DNA of 64,000 nt from Flavobacterium poyangense (GCF_011751075.1 NZ_JAALLN010000001.1:1150729-1214728); one strand, 5' to 3'; shown: positions 36,511 through 45,384, counted from the stretch's first letter. The notes: generated by a model not told the origin, from the sequence alone. Translations and numbers: made by a program.

Positions 36511-38593
36511 TTTCTAATTCTTGAGCTCTATATTTTTCTATGGTATCAAAAAAAGCAATTCCTTCCTGAATGTATTGTTTTGCAAAAGCTTCTGAAGGCT
36601 CTTTCTGATTGATTTGATATACTAATTCTTTGAACGTTGTTGCCAATTCTATTTTAGAAGTTACAACAAAAACATTATCAAACAAATCAACAATTCCGGC
36701 GTGATTGTTTGTTTTTTCATTTTCGGCAAGCAATAAAGCTTTTGCGCCATTTACAAATCCTGCGTAAGCATGGTAAATAGCATCCGACCATTTTCCTTCG
36801 TCGAATGATTCCTGAGCAAATGTTAGTTTGTCTTTTGCTTCCAACAATAAAGTGGCAACCAAATCTATAACAACACCGGCACATTCTCCTACTCCAACTG
36901 CTTTTACATAATTATCTGCATTCCCCCAATCTACAAAATCGGCTTCTGTTAAATTGGTTACATCTGCTAAAGGCTTTAATATTTCGTAGAAGTATTTTTC
37001 TCCTTTTTCATCGTAATAATTCAGAAATTTTTGTCCGTTTGCATTGGCATCAAAATCATTCAGAATGGCACGCAGGGCATCCGGTCCTCTACGGCTTGGA
37101 ATTTTGATTACTTTATCGGCAAAACGTCCTTCTCCGTTTCCTAATCTTCCTCCTCCTAATAAAACCTGCAAAGCCGGTGCTACCAGTTTACCGGAGTTGA
37201 TAGACATTCCCTGAAAACCGATTGCAGACATGTTGTGTTGTCCACAGGCATTCATACAACCACTGATTTTTATTTCAATTTCACGGTTGTTTCTGTATTG
37301 AGGATACTCTGCATTGATCACTCTTTCTAACTCTTCTGCTATCCCGGTACTACTCGCAATCCCCAAATTACAAGTGTCAGTACCCGGACACGCAGTAATA
37401 TCCGCCGTAGAATTATATCCCAAATGAACGAAGTCCAATTTGGCTAATTCCTGATAAAAGAAAGGTAAATTCTCTTCTTTTATATGGCGAAGCACAATAT
37501 TTTGACGCAATGAAAAACGCAATTCATTTGCTGCATAATTTTTTATTAAATCGGCTAATAATCTTGCTTTATCCGTATAAAAATCACCTAATAAAACTTT
37601 GATTCCAATAGCATAATATCCTTTCTGTTTCTGCGCAATTACATTCGATTCCTTCCAGGTTTCGTAAGCTGCCGTATCTTCAATAGTTACTTGCGGAACT
37701 TCTAACAAAGGTTCCGGAATCGGACCATCAAAATCGGTAGTATCAATTTCATAGGTTTCAAAAGCGATTGCTTTTTTCTCTTTTTCAACTAAATCCAAAA
37801 AGACATCTTTTCCAATTTCTTTGATTAGAAACTTCATACGTGCTTTCATTCTTTTCGCACGTTCACCGTATCTGTCAAAAATACGAACGATTCCTTCCGC
37901 TGTTGGAATGATCTGATTGGCAGGAACAAACTCTGAAAGCAATTCAGCATGAGCCGGCTGTGAGCCTAATCCACCACCGAAAACAATTTTAAAACCACGT
38001 TGTCCATCTACAATTTTAGGGATAAATCCTAAATCGTGTAAATAACTCAAAGCAGTGTCTTCATCAGAAGAAGAGAACGAAATTTTGAATTTACGTCCCA
38101 TTTCCTGGCAAATCGGATTTCTTAAAAGGTATTGAAATAAGGCATGTGCATAAGGCGAAACATCAAATGGTTCATTTACATCTACACCTGCCAATTCGCT
38201 TCCTGTGATATTTCTGACGGTATTACCGCAAGCTTCACGCAACGTAATATCATCTTTAGCCAAATTTGCCCAAAGTTCAGGAGTTCTGTCCAAACTTACA
38301 TAGTGAATCTGAATGTCCTGACGCGTTGTAATATGCAAACGACCTGTAGAATATTCGTCTGAAACTTTAGTAATACGCACCAACTGTTCGCTCGTTACTT
38401 TACCATATGGCAATTTAATACGAATCATTTGAACGCCTTCCTGACGTTGTCCGTAAATACCTCGTGCTAAACGAAGACTACGAAAACGCTCATCATCAAT
38501 TTTTCCCCCACGGAATAAGTGAATCTTTTTTTCAAGATCGATAATCTCTTTCTGAACTATCGGATTTTCTATTTCTGTTCTAAAACTTTCCAT
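36503..38593 (-). CDS. Ferredoxin-type sulfite/nitrite reductase with C-terminal HEPN domain
   Basis: 696 residues. Residues 1-560 form a siroheme [4Fe-4S] reductase with two half-repeats: LHITTRQDIQIHYV and ETLREACGNTVRNITGS-like text (here LREACGNTVRNITGSELAG), then TACPGTDTCNLGIASS, and the cluster and siroheme ligands in ISGCMNACGQHNMSAIGF. Context (cysNDH, siroheme genes) points to sulfite as the substrate. From about 565 on, the chain continues into a helical HEPN-like module (FDEGKWSDAIYHAYAGFVNG, AKALLLAENEKTNNHAGIVD), which classical CysI/SiR lacks. The role of this tail is unknown, but it makes up about 18% of the protein. Confidence 0.92.
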   Translation of the reverse strand: MESFRTEIENPIVQKEIIDLEKKIHLFRGGKIDDERFRSLRLARGIYGQRQEGVQMIRIKLPYGKVTSEQLVRITKVSDEYSTGRLHITTRQDIQIHYVSLDRTPELWANLAKDDITLREACGNTVRNITGSELAGVDVNEPFDVSPYAHALFQYLLRNPICQEMGRKFKISFSSSDEDTALSYLHDLGFIPKIVDGQRGFKIVFGGGLGSQPAHAELLSEFVPANQIIPTAEGIVRIFDRYGERAKRMKARMKFLIKEIGKDVFLDLVEKEKKAIAFETYEIDTTDFDGPIPEPLLEVPQVTIEDTAAYETWKESNVIAQKQKGYYAIGIKVLLGDFYTDKARLLADLIKNYAANELRFSLRQNIVLRHIKEENLPFFYQELAKLDFVHLGYNSTADITACPGTDTCNLGIASSTGIAEELERVINAEYPQYRNNREIEIKISGCMNACGQHNMSAIGFQGMSINSGKLVAPALQVLLGGGRLGNGEGRFADKVIKIPSRRGPDALRAILNDFDANANGQKFLNYYDEKGEKYFYEILKPLADVTNLTEADFVDWGNADNYVKAVGVGECAGVVIDLVATLLLEAKDKLTFAQESFDEGKWSDAIYHAYAGFVNGAKALLLAENEKTNNHAGIVDLFDNVFVVTSKIELATTFKELVYQINQKEPSEAFAKQYIQEGIAFFDTIEKYRAQELENA

Positions 38594-38603
38594 TTTCTTT
38601 TCG

Positions 38604-38725
38604 CTTTAGGCTCCAGGCTATACGCTGTAAGCTGACTTTTATTTTTTTGCTTTAGGCTCTAGGCAATAGGCCTTAAGCTCAAATTATCTTGTTATGCATT
38701 TTGCTTAAAGCTTAAAGCCTAAAGC
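38604..38725. repeat. Degenerate GCTTTAGGC palindromic spacer between cysN and sulfite reductase genes
   Basis: gctttaggctccaggc and gctttaggctctaggc (about 38605 and 38650) face cttaaagcctaaagc (about 38706-38720). It lies inside the operon, so it is transcribed. Confidence 0.6.
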
Positions 38726-38736
38726 ATATCGCTTTT

Positions 38737-39981
38737 TTATCGAATAAATCCAACTCCTGCTGTTGTGTTCGTTGCGGTATCAATTAAGATAAAAGCACCG
38801 TTTGATTTATTATCGTTATAAGCATCAAAATATAAAGGTTTACTCAATTTGATACTTACTTCTCCAATTTCATTTATCGCTAACTGTGAAGCCGGAGTGG
38901 TTCCCGAATAGTCTGTTGCGATTGTATTTTTAATACTCTCCACTTTTGCCAAAACACGGTTGGTGTTATGTTGCACAATATATTTTGTTCCCGGAACCAG
39001 TTTTTTACTGTCCATCCAACAAACTGTAGTATTGATATCTTTTTCTATTTTTGGAAGCTCTGCTGATTTTACAATCATATCTCCTCTTGTCACATTGATA
39101 TCGTTTTCTAATTCGATTGTGATTGAAGAACCTGCAACGGCCTCATCAAACTGTTTATCGAAAAAGTGAATTTTGGTCACTTTTGATTCTGTTAATGAAG
39201 GCAAAACAGTCACGGCATCTCCAACTTTAATTGAGTTCCCATATAATTTTCCGGCATAACCTCTAAAATCATGGTACTCTTCTGTTTTAGGACGAATCAC
39301 TGTCTGAACCGGAAAACGCGCTTTCCCTGCCTCAAAAACATCCGAAGAATGCAATCCTTCTAAATGTTCTAAAACAGTTTGTCCGTCATACCAACTCATC
39401 TTCTCTGATTTGTCCACTACGTTTCCGCCATTAATTGCACTTAACGGAATGTAACTTACATTTTGTTCTTTGAATGTACTTTTAGCATTTAATTCCTGAA
39501 AATCGGCTTTGATTTTATTGAAAACTTCTTCTGAATAATCCACCAAATCCATTTTGTTAATCGCTACAATTACCTCTTTTACTCTCAATAAATTATTGAT
39601 AAAAAAGTGACGGTAAGTTTGCTCGATAACGCCTTTTCTGGCATCAATCAAAATGATTGAAACTTGCGAAGTCGAAGCCCCCGTAACCATGTTTCTTGTA
39701 TATTCTACGTGTCCCGGAGTATCGGCAATAATGTAACTTTTCTTCGCAGTCGAAAAATAAATATGCGCTACATCAATCGTGATTCCCTGCTCTCTTTCTG
39801 CTACCAAACCATCTGTCGCTAACGAAAAATCAAGATAATCGTATCCTTTTTGCTTGCTGCTTTTTTCGATTGCCTCAATTTTATCTGTTGTCAATGATTT
39901 TGTATCGTACAATAACCTTCCGATCAAAGTACTTTTTCCGTCATCTACACTTCCTGCTGTTGCTATTTTTAAAACGTCCAT
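38737..39981 (-). CDS. cysN: Sulfate adenylyltransferase subunit 1 (GTPase)
   Basis: 414 residues, EF-Tu-like. G1 is ATAGSVDDGKSTLIGRLLYD, then the switch region EREQGITIDVAHIYF, G3 IADTPGHVEY and G4 VAINKMDLVDY. Two beta-barrel domains follow. With CysD it activates sulfate to APS, and GTP hydrolysis drives the reaction. No APS-kinase domain is attached and no cysC is in the operon, consistent with direct reduction of APS by the CysH encoded upstream. Confidence 0.95.
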   Translation of the reverse strand: MDVLKIATAGSVDDGKSTLIGRLLYDTKSLTTDKIEAIEKSSKQKGYDYLDFSLATDGLVAEREQGITIDVAHIYFSTAKKSYIIADTPGHVEYTRNMVTGASTSQVSIILIDARKGVIEQTYRHFFINNLLRVKEVIVAINKMDLVDYSEEVFNKIKADFQELNAKSTFKEQNVSYIPLSAINGGNVVDKSEKMSWYDGQTVLEHLEGLHSSDVFEAGKARFPVQTVIRPKTEEYHDFRGYAGKLYGNSIKVGDAVTVLPSLTESKVTKIHFFDKQFDEAVAGSSITIELENDINVTRGDMIVKSAELPKIEKDINTTVCWMDSKKLVPGTKYIVQHNTNRVLAKVESIKNTIATDYSGTTPASQLAINEIGEVSIKLSKPLYFDAYNDNKSNGAFILIDTATNTTAGVGFIR

Positions 39982-40111
39982 TCTGTTTTTGTTTTGTTTC
40001 AGGTTTAAAATTTTGTTTCAGGTTTCAGGTTACAAGTTCCTCTAAAGCTTTCACCAAATTTTAAATCTTTTGTTTTTTTGAATTTTACTTTTTACAATTA
40101 ACTTCTCTCCA

Positions 40112-41011
40112 TTAAAAGTATCCCTGTTGTTTTCTTTTCTCCATTGCGGCTTCAGAACGTTTGTCGTCAATTCTGGCTCCTCTTTCAGAAATAGTAGAAG
40201 ATCTGATTTCTCCCACTACTTCTTCAATCGTTGCTGCATAAGATTCAACAGCAGCTGTACAACTCATATCTCCGACGGTTCTAAAACGAACAATTCTTTC
40301 TTCGATTTGTTCGTCTTCTTCCTGGTACACAAAAGGAGAATGTGACCAGATCAAACCGTCCCTCAAAAAAACTTTTCTTTTATGGGAGAAATAGATCGAT
40401 GGAATCTCGATATGTTCTTTCTCGATATAACTCCAAACATCTAATTCTGTCCAATTTGAAATTGGGAAAACGCGAACGTTTTGACCATTTTCTATTTTTC
40501 CATTCAAAATATCAAATAATTCGGGACGTTGATTTTTCTCATCCCATTGACCAAAGTCATCACGTACAGAAAAAATACGCTCTTTAGCTCTTGCCTTTTC
40601 TTCATCACGACGTGCACCACCAATACAGGCATCAAACTTAAATTCTTCAATTGCATCTAAAAGAGTAGTCGTCTGCAAGCTGTTTCTACTGGAATATTTT
40701 CCGGTTTCTTCTACTACTTTTCCTTCATCAATAGCATCCTGAACATTACGAACAATTAATTCTAAACCTAATTCTTCTACCAATTTATCTCTGAAAGCAA
40801 TTGTTTCAGGGAAATTGTGTCCCGTATCAACATGCAAAAGAGGAAACGGAATTTTTGCAGGAAAAAATGCTTTTTGCGCTAAACGTACCAGCGTTATAGA
40901 ATCTTTTCCTCCTGAAAAAAGTAAAACCGGTTTGTCAAATTGTGATATTACTTCTCTGAAAATGTATATTGCTTCGCTCTCTAAAGCGTTTGTTTTTAAT
41001 ACTGAACTCAT
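40112..41011 (-). CDS. cysD: Sulfate adenylyltransferase subunit 2
   Basis: 299 residues from MSSVLKTNALESEAIYIFRE, matching the usual CysD start. A longer ATG 16 codons upstream is unlikely. PP-loop ATP-binding motif VLLFSGGKDSITLVRLAQKA, then LLHVDTGHNFPETIAFRD, CIGGARRDEEKARAKERIFS and FPISNWTELDVWSYIEKEHI. The C-terminal arm (GDMSCTAAVESYAATIEEVV, EAAMEKRKQQGYF) contacts CysN. It transfers the adenylyl group of ATP to sulfate. Operon neighbours are cysH upstream and cysN downstream. Confidence 0.96.
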   Translation of the reverse strand: MSSVLKTNALESEAIYIFREVISQFDKPVLLFSGGKDSITLVRLAQKAFFPAKIPFPLLHVDTGHNFPETIAFRDKLVEELGLELIVRNVQDAIDEGKVVEETGKYSSRNSLQTTTLLDAIEEFKFDACIGGARRDEEKARAKERIFSVRDDFGQWDEKNQRPELFDILNGKIENGQNVRVFPISNWTELDVWSYIEKEHIEIPSIYFSHKRKVFLRDGLIWSHSPFVYQEEDEQIEERIVRFRTVGDMSCTAAVESYAATIEEVVGEIRSSTISERGARIDDKRSEAAMEKRKQQGYF

Positions 41012-41114
41012 TCTGCTTTGTTTCATGTTTAAAATTTCAGGTTTCACGTTTCTCGCCAACTCTAAAATCTTTCAAACTATTATTATCTTTTCTCTATTCT
41101 CTTTTTTCTTTGTG

Positions 41115-41825
41115 TTACTCCTTTTTCGCACTGTGTAAACCACATTCTTTGTGACTTGATTCCCACCACCATCTTCCGGCTCTGATATCTTCTCCGGGAA
41201 AAATGGCTCTTGTACAAGGCGCACATCCAATACTTACGAAACCTTCTTTGTGTAAAGCGTTCTGTGGTACGTTAAATTCTTTCAGATGATTTTCAACTTC
41301 TTCTAAAGTCCATTTTAGTAATGGATTGAATTTTATAATTTCGAAACCTCCGTCGTACTCAAACAAATTTAAATCGTGTCTGTTTTCAGATTGTTCGGCT
41401 CTTAAACCGGTAATCCAAACTGAATTTCCTGCTAAAGCTTTTCTTAACGGAACCACTTTTCTAATAAAACAGCATTCCTTTCTATTTTCAACCGAATCAT
41501 AAAAGCTGTTTGGTCCTTTGGTTTGCAATAAATTTTCTACTGCTGCTGCCTCGGGAAAATAAACTTCAATCTGTTTTTTGTATTTTTTTAATGTTCTGTG
41601 AAAAACATCATAGGTTTCCTGAAACAATCTTCCGGTATCTAAAGTAAACACCTTTATCGCTGTATCATTTTTGAAGATAAAATCAGTTATTACCTGATCT
41701 TCCTGTCCAAATGAAGTCGAAAAAATAACTTTCCCCGGATATTCTTCAGCCAAAAAAGCGAATGTTTCTTCCAGTGAAAAATCTTTTGTTTTAGCTACTA
41801 ATGAAGCTATAATTTCTGTACTCAT
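41115..41825 (-). CDS. cysH: Adenylyl-sulfate (APS) reductase, iron-sulfur type
   Basis: 236 residues. The active-site Cys is in the tail motif HKECGLH (Cys229). Two cysteine pairs, KECCFIRK (118-119) and GCAPC (201, 204), bind a [4Fe-4S] cluster. They mark enzymes that accept APS, whereas E. coli PAPS reductase lacks them. The PP-loop-like start FSTSFGQEDQVITDFI and GLRAEQSENRHDL are conserved. Thioredoxin would supply electrons, and the product is sulfite. The absence of an APS kinase from the operon agrees with this. Confidence 0.94.
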   Translation of the reverse strand: MSTEIIASLVAKTKDFSLEETFAFLAEEYPGKVIFSTSFGQEDQVITDFIFKNDTAIKVFTLDTGRLFQETYDVFHRTLKKYKKQIEVYFPEAAAVENLLQTKGPNSFYDSVENRKECCFIRKVVPLRKALAGNSVWITGLRAEQSENRHDLNLFEYDGGFEIIKFNPLLKWTLEEVENHLKEFNVPQNALHKEGFVSIGCAPCTRAIFPGEDIRAGRWWWESSHKECGLHSAKKE

Positions 41826-41852
41826 ATTCTCTTTCCCTTTCTAAAACTATTT

Positions 41853-42755
41853 TTACAATAATTTAGACAATGTTTTTAAACTCAATAAGATGATTAGTAT
41901 TCCAACTGCAATCATCATTGGTTTTCTTTTAATTTTATTCACCAAAAAAGCCGCCAATGGCGCCGCAATCACACCTCCTAAGATCAGACCTATAATAACC
42001 TGCCATCCGTGAATTCCTCCAAAAAGCATAAAGGTAATACCACTTGCAAATGAAACTGCAAATTCAGCCGCATTTACAGATCCGATGGTGTATCTTGGAT
42101 TTCTGCCTCTTCCTAATAAGGTAGAAGTTACAATTGGCCCCCAGCCTCCACCACCTACGGCATCCATGAATCCGCCAAAAGTGGCTAAAAATCCTAATTT
42201 TTTGGTTTTCTTTTTAATGATATTTTTCAATAACGCTTTTCTAATAATAATCACCGCCAAAATGATCATATAAACGGCAATAAATGGTTTGATAACATCG
42301 CCATCAATTACATCTGATAACAAATATGCACCAATAGCTGAACCCAAAACACCCGGAATCAATAAATTCTTTACCAGTTTTTTATTAATATTTCCAAATC
42401 GATGGTGCGAAATGGCCGAAGCTCCTGTTGTAAACATCTCAGCCACATGTACTCCCGTGCTACTAATTACCGGAGGCACACCATAAGCCAGTAAAAAAGA
42501 AGTTGAAGTTGCTCCGTATCCCATTCCTAAAGTTCCGTCTACCAACTGAGCAAAAACACCAATGAAGAAAAAAACTAAAAACTCCTGATTAAAACCTGCT
42601 ACAAATCCACTCCAGGAAAATTCCGAATAGTGATTATAACCAAGTGTTAGCAGTAAACCTACTAATAACGCAACCGGCACAAGCACCCATAATCTTTCTT
42701 TTAAAGACACTTCGGCTTTTACTGCAACTGAACTTACTTCTACTCTTTTTTCCAT
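41853..42755 (-). CDS. TauE/SafE (TSUP) family membrane transporter, first gene of the sulfate operon
   Basis: 300 residues with about eight membrane segments, from VLVPVALLVGLLLTLGYNHY to VGILIILLSLKTLS. TSUP marks: QLVDGTLGMGYGATSTSFLL and GGFMDAVGGGGWGPIVTSTL, the two inverted half-repeats. The family moves sulfite, sulfate, sulfoacetate or similar anions. As the lead gene of a sulfate-reduction operon that otherwise has no importer, this protein is a reasonable candidate for sulfate uptake. Export of excess sulfite is the alternative. It lies 27 bp before cysH. Confidence 0.85.
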   Translation of the reverse strand: MEKRVEVSSVAVKAEVSLKERLWVLVPVALLVGLLLTLGYNHYSEFSWSGFVAGFNQEFLVFFFIGVFAQLVDGTLGMGYGATSTSFLLAYGVPPVISSTGVHVAEMFTTGASAISHHRFGNINKKLVKNLLIPGVLGSAIGAYLLSDVIDGDVIKPFIAVYMIILAVIIIRKALLKNIIKKKTKKLGFLATFGGFMDAVGGGGWGPIVTSTLLGRGRNPRYTIGSVNAAEFAVSFASGITFMLFGGIHGWQVIIGLILGGVIAAPLAAFLVNKIKRKPMMIAVGILIILLSLKTLSKLL

Positions 42756-42779
42756 ATTCTTTCTTAAAAATCTATTGCC

Positions 42780-42833
42780 CTATCGGCTTACTAGATTACT
42801 ATGCAAAATTAATACTTATTTGTAAATAACAAA
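42780..42833 (-). promoter_or_regulatory. Promoter and operators of the sulfate-assimilation operon
   Basis: On the minus strand TTTG (42833-42830), an 18-bp spacer and TAATTTTG (42811-42804) form a near-ideal promoter. The spacer holds the inverted repeat TTATTT-GT-AAATAA (42816-42829). Nine bases past the -7 box, at the start site, lies CTAGT-AAGCC-GATAG (42794-42780), the dyad shared with three other sulfur-linked units. Confidence 0.8.
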
Positions 42834-42896
42834 ATATTATTTTGATTTTTTACTTTAATTAACACCTCCATCTCAAACAATTAAAGCTGAACGTAT

Positions 42897-42999
42897 TTAT
42901 TTTGATAAAATAAAGGTAAATTTAAAAACGAAAAATACTCAAACAGCTAAATAACAAAGATTTAATTGGCAGTTACAAAATAGTCTATCACATCGATAG
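42897..42999 (+). promoter_or_regulatory. Two inverted repeats in the divergent TSUP control region
   Basis: TTATTTT-GAT-AAAATAA (42897-42913) is a perfect 7-bp inverted repeat, related in sequence to the one in the opposing promoter. CTATC-ACATC-GATAG (42985-42999) is a perfect 5-bp dyad of the shared type, 45 bp before the second TSUP start. A possible -7 box, TATTTTTG, lies at 43020-43027. Confidence 0.55.
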
Positions 43000-43043
43000 G
43001 ATTATTATGAATTACTTCTTATTTTTGGCAAAATTTTTTATTT

Positions 43044-43826
43044 ATGGATTTCCAAATTGGTCTTGTAGTTGCAGGTTTGTTCGTTGGTTTTGTGGTAGGA
43101 ATGACTGGTGTTGGCGGCGGCTCTCTAATGACTCCTATTTTACTATGGTTTGGTATTCCCCCAACAACTGCTGTAGGTACTGATTTATTATATGCCGCTT
43201 TTACCAAAATGGGAGGCATCTATGTTCACAATAAAAAGAAGAATATCAATTGGAAGATTACCGGCTGGCTTTCCTTAGGAAGTGTTCCTGCAGCTTTATT
43301 AACGTTATGGATCTTAGAAAGCATCAAAACAGATGTTACGGCTTTAAATGCTTTAATCAAATACAGTTTAGGTTGGGCATTGTTATTTACTTCTATAGCC
43401 ATTTTGTTTAAAAAGCAGATTATGAAATTTTCTCAAAGACATGCAGGGGATAAATTTCACTACGAAAGCACTACTCAAAATATACTAACGGTTGCCATTG
43501 GAATTTTACTGGGCGCAACTGTAACCCTAACTTCAATTGGTGCCGGCGCATTGGGAACAGTTACCTTGTTTTTCCTGTATCCGCTTTTACCCACTCCGAA
43601 ATTGGTCGGAACCGAAATTGCTCACGCTGTCCCCTTAACCCTTGTTGCCGGAATCGGACATGCCTCAATGGGAAATCTAGATCTGGGTTTGCTTGCTCAA
43701 TTGTTATTAGGATCCCTTCCAGGAATTTACATGGGAAGTATGTTAAGTGGAAAAGTGCCTGATTTATTTCTTAGAAACGCCATCGCCATCATGTTGTTTA
43801 TGGTGGGCTACAAATTAGTTTTTTAA
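43044..43826 (+). CDS. TauE/SafE (TSUP) family membrane transporter, divergent from the sulfate operon
   Basis: 260 residues with about seven to eight membrane segments. MTGVGGGSLMTPILLWFGIP and GATVTLTSIGAGALGTVTLF are the two TSUP half-repeat signatures. It is shorter than, and not closely similar to, the protein at 41853-42755, so the pair is not a recent duplication. Position back to back with the cys operon, and a dyad of the same type in the promoter, suggest joint control. Opposite directions of transport (uptake and sulfite release) are one possible reason to keep two. Confidence 0.82.
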   Translation: MDFQIGLVVAGLFVGFVVGMTGVGGGSLMTPILLWFGIPPTTAVGTDLLYAAFTKMGGIYVHNKKKNINWKITGWLSLGSVPAALLTLWILESIKTDVTALNALIKYSLGWALLFTSIAILFKKQIMKFSQRHAGDKFHYESTTQNILTVAIGILLGATVTLTSIGAGALGTVTLFFLYPLLPTPKLVGTEIAHAVPLTLVAGIGHASMGNLDLGLLAQLLLGSLPGIYMGSMLSGKVPDLFLRNAIAIMLFMVGYKLVF

Positions 43827-43879
43827 ACTTTTACTATTTCATTTTCCTAAAAACAATAGAAAAAAGTTCTCTATACCTA

Positions 43880-43919
43880 AAAAACCATTTCAATGAGTTT
43901 GCTCAACGAAATGGTTTTT
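43880..43919. terminator. Bidirectional hairpin after the second TSUP gene
   Basis: AAAAACCATTTC (43880-43891) pairs perfectly with GAAATGGTTTTT (43908-43919). Confidence 0.85.
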
Positions 43920-43929
43920 CTGCTTTATG

Positions 43930-43999
43930 TTAAACCATATAAGTTATACAAGAAATTATGAGCTTTTCAAATTAAACTTAGATGACTTATATGGTTTAA
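43930..43999. repeat. ACCATATAAGT palindrome, single copy
   Basis: TTAAACCATATAAGT (43930-43944) and ACTTATATGGTTTAA (43985-43999) are perfect 15-bp arms. The same arms bound the elements in the tandem array at 54.4-55.0 kb, but the loop differs. Confidence 0.88.
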
Positions 44000-44014
44000 A
44001 AAAAATTAGGCGTC

Positions 44015-44425
44015 CTAAAAAGCAATATCCGCAAGAGAATTACTTTCTAATATTTTTAATGTATTATCGCGAACTTCTGTCATTAAACGACGTGCAGCAC
44101 AAGTAGACTCATCATCACAGTCATCGCATTTTTCATAAAAATTATGACTGGCGCACGGAAGTAATGCAATTGGCCCCTCAAGAATCCGGTATACTTTGGC
44201 CATACTAATATCTTTCGGATCTTTAATGAGGTAATAGCCGCCTCCTTTTCCTTTTTTTGCTCCCAAAAAACCGGAATTTCTTAACAGCAACAATATACTC
44301 TCTAAAAACTTAATCGAAATATGCTCGCTTTTTGCAATTTCAGCAATTTGTACAGGATCGTTATTCTCACGTCTTGCCAAAAACGTTAAAGCTTTAATTC
44401 CGTATTTAGTTTTCTTTGAAAGCAC
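44015..44425 (-). CDS. Rrf2-family transcriptional regulator
   Basis: 136 residues from a GTG at 44425 (reading LSKKTKYGIKALTFLARREN). A GTG 20 codons upstream would lie at the promoter itself and is unlikely. The N-terminal winged helix reads VQIAEIAKSEHISIKFLESI, then LRNSGFLGAKKGKGGGYYLI. The C-terminal part has four Cys (PCASHNFYEKCDDC and ESTC), like the iron-sulfur loop of IscR-type members. Rrf2 proteins such as CymR and IscR control cysteine supply or cluster assembly. Here it lies beside two sulfur-transport genes and is the best local candidate for reading the shared CTAnT-N5-GATAG dyad. That link is inference. Confidence 0.88.
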   Translation of the reverse strand: MLSKKTKYGIKALTFLARRENNDPVQIAEIAKSEHISIKFLESILLLLRNSGFLGAKKGKGGGYYLIKDPKDISMAKVYRILEGPIALLPCASHNFYEKCDDCDDESTCAARRLMTEVRDNTLKILESNSLADIAF

Positions 44426-44484
44426 GTATTCTAATTTTAGATTGTTGTTTTTAGATTTTAGATTTCTTGCTGCTAAAATCTCCA

Positions 44485-44508
44485 CCTATTTTCAATTGCA
44501 AAAATAGG
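44485..44508 (-). promoter_or_regulatory. Inverted repeat over the Rrf2 gene promoter
   Basis: CCTATTTT and AAAATAGG are perfect 8-bp arms with an 8-bp loop, and they include the -7 box TATTTTTG on the minus strand. Autoregulation is likely. Confidence 0.6.
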
Positions 44509-44540
44509 CTATTGCCATAAGAATAACAAAAGAATAAAAA

Positions 44541-45071
44541 TCAGACCAAATCAAGCAAAATAGCATTGCAAATTAAAAGTACATTCTTTTTTTCCAAATA
44601 CAATTGATGCTTTTCATTTTCAAAAATTTGATTTGAGATTTTTAGATCTAAAAACCATTGGGAATCAGGTTTATTCAAATCCTCCTCCCCAAAATAGAGT
44701 TTGATTTTACTATTTGGAGTCTGTGTTTCAAACCGTAATCTAGTTGATGAAACGGCAATTAACTGTACTACTTTCAGCCCTTTTAAAGCCGCTTTCCAGG
44801 CAATTGTCCCACCAATACTAAATCCTAAAACACTAACTTCTTCGCTTTCTTTGTCCAGCAGCGTTTTTACCGCTTTATCAATCCCACCATTTAAGAATTG
44901 ATTGTGAATATTATTCTCCTCGTTATCAGCCGTAGCTACACCTCCCAATTCCAGAACATCGTAGTACTGAATATCAAATTTAGATCGCAGCAGTTCTATG
45001 TACTGATTAACCCAGTCCGAACTTTTGCCACCAAATAAATCCGATAAGATGAGCAGTCTCGGTTTGATCAT
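44541..45071 (-). CDS. Small alpha/beta-hydrolase
   Basis: 176 residues. The nucleophile elbow is VLGFSIGGTIAWKAALKGLK (GFSIGG). A central strand is LLILSDLFGGKSSDWVNQYI at the N-terminus, and the C-terminal part has KIKLYFGEEDLNKPDSQWF (Asp region) and ENEKHQLYLEKK (His). This layout fits dienelactone-hydrolase-like esterases with a short or absent lid. No substrate can be suggested. It stands between the Rrf2 gene and a repeat-filled gap, in the same direction as both neighbours. Confidence 0.7.
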   Translation of the reverse strand: MIKPRLLILSDLFGGKSSDWVNQYIELLRSKFDIQYYDVLELGGVATADNEENNIHNQFLNGGIDKAVKTLLDKESEEVSVLGFSIGGTIAWKAALKGLKVVQLIAVSSTRLRFETQTPNSKIKLYFGEEDLNKPDSQWFLDLKISNQIFENEKHQLYLEKKNVLLICNAILLDLV

Positions 45072-45082
45072 AATTTAAGTAT

Positions 45083-45335
45083 TTAATTCAAGTTGTGAGT
45101 TATGAGTTGTGAGATGTGAGATGCTGAATACGGTAATTTTGTTTATAATAAGCAAACTATTATGAAAACACTATTACAATCAATCAAACATTTTTTTATT
45201 TCCCGAATACTCTATTGATTAAGACAATAGGTGCCGCAAACAAAACTCCTCTTTCCAGTCTTCCATTTCACATTTCACATTTCACATTTTACATTTTACA
45301 TTTTACATTTTACATTTCACAACCAACAGCTTAAA
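45083..45335. repeat. Spacer of drifted GTGAGATGTGAG / CATTTCACATTTCAC words
   Basis: Left words gttgtgagttatgagttgtg and gagatgtgagatg face right words made of catttca and catttta units ending cacaacc. It is the same vocabulary as 8581-8788. Confidence 0.6.
45264..45319. repeat. Heptanucleotide microsatellite, eight units
   Basis: Three CATTTCA, four CATTTTA and one CATTTCA unit run head to tail without interruption. Confidence 0.93.
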
Positions 45336-45346
45336 TTATTTACATA

Positions 45347-45384
45347 AAAAACAAAAAGACTATCTAAGTAGTCTTTTTGTTTTT
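45347..45384 (-). terminator. Terminator of the trans-sulfuration gene
   Basis: A perfect 16-bp stem AAAACAAAAAGACTA/TAGTCTTTTTGTTTT (core shown) with a 6-nt loop, 17 bp past the stop. Confidence 0.9.

Noticed and set aside
45264..45319. Regulatory direct repeats (iteron-type origin)
   Set aside because: The units are only 7 bp, contiguous, and made of CATTTCA/CATTTTA drift. No replication gene or DnaA boxes are near.
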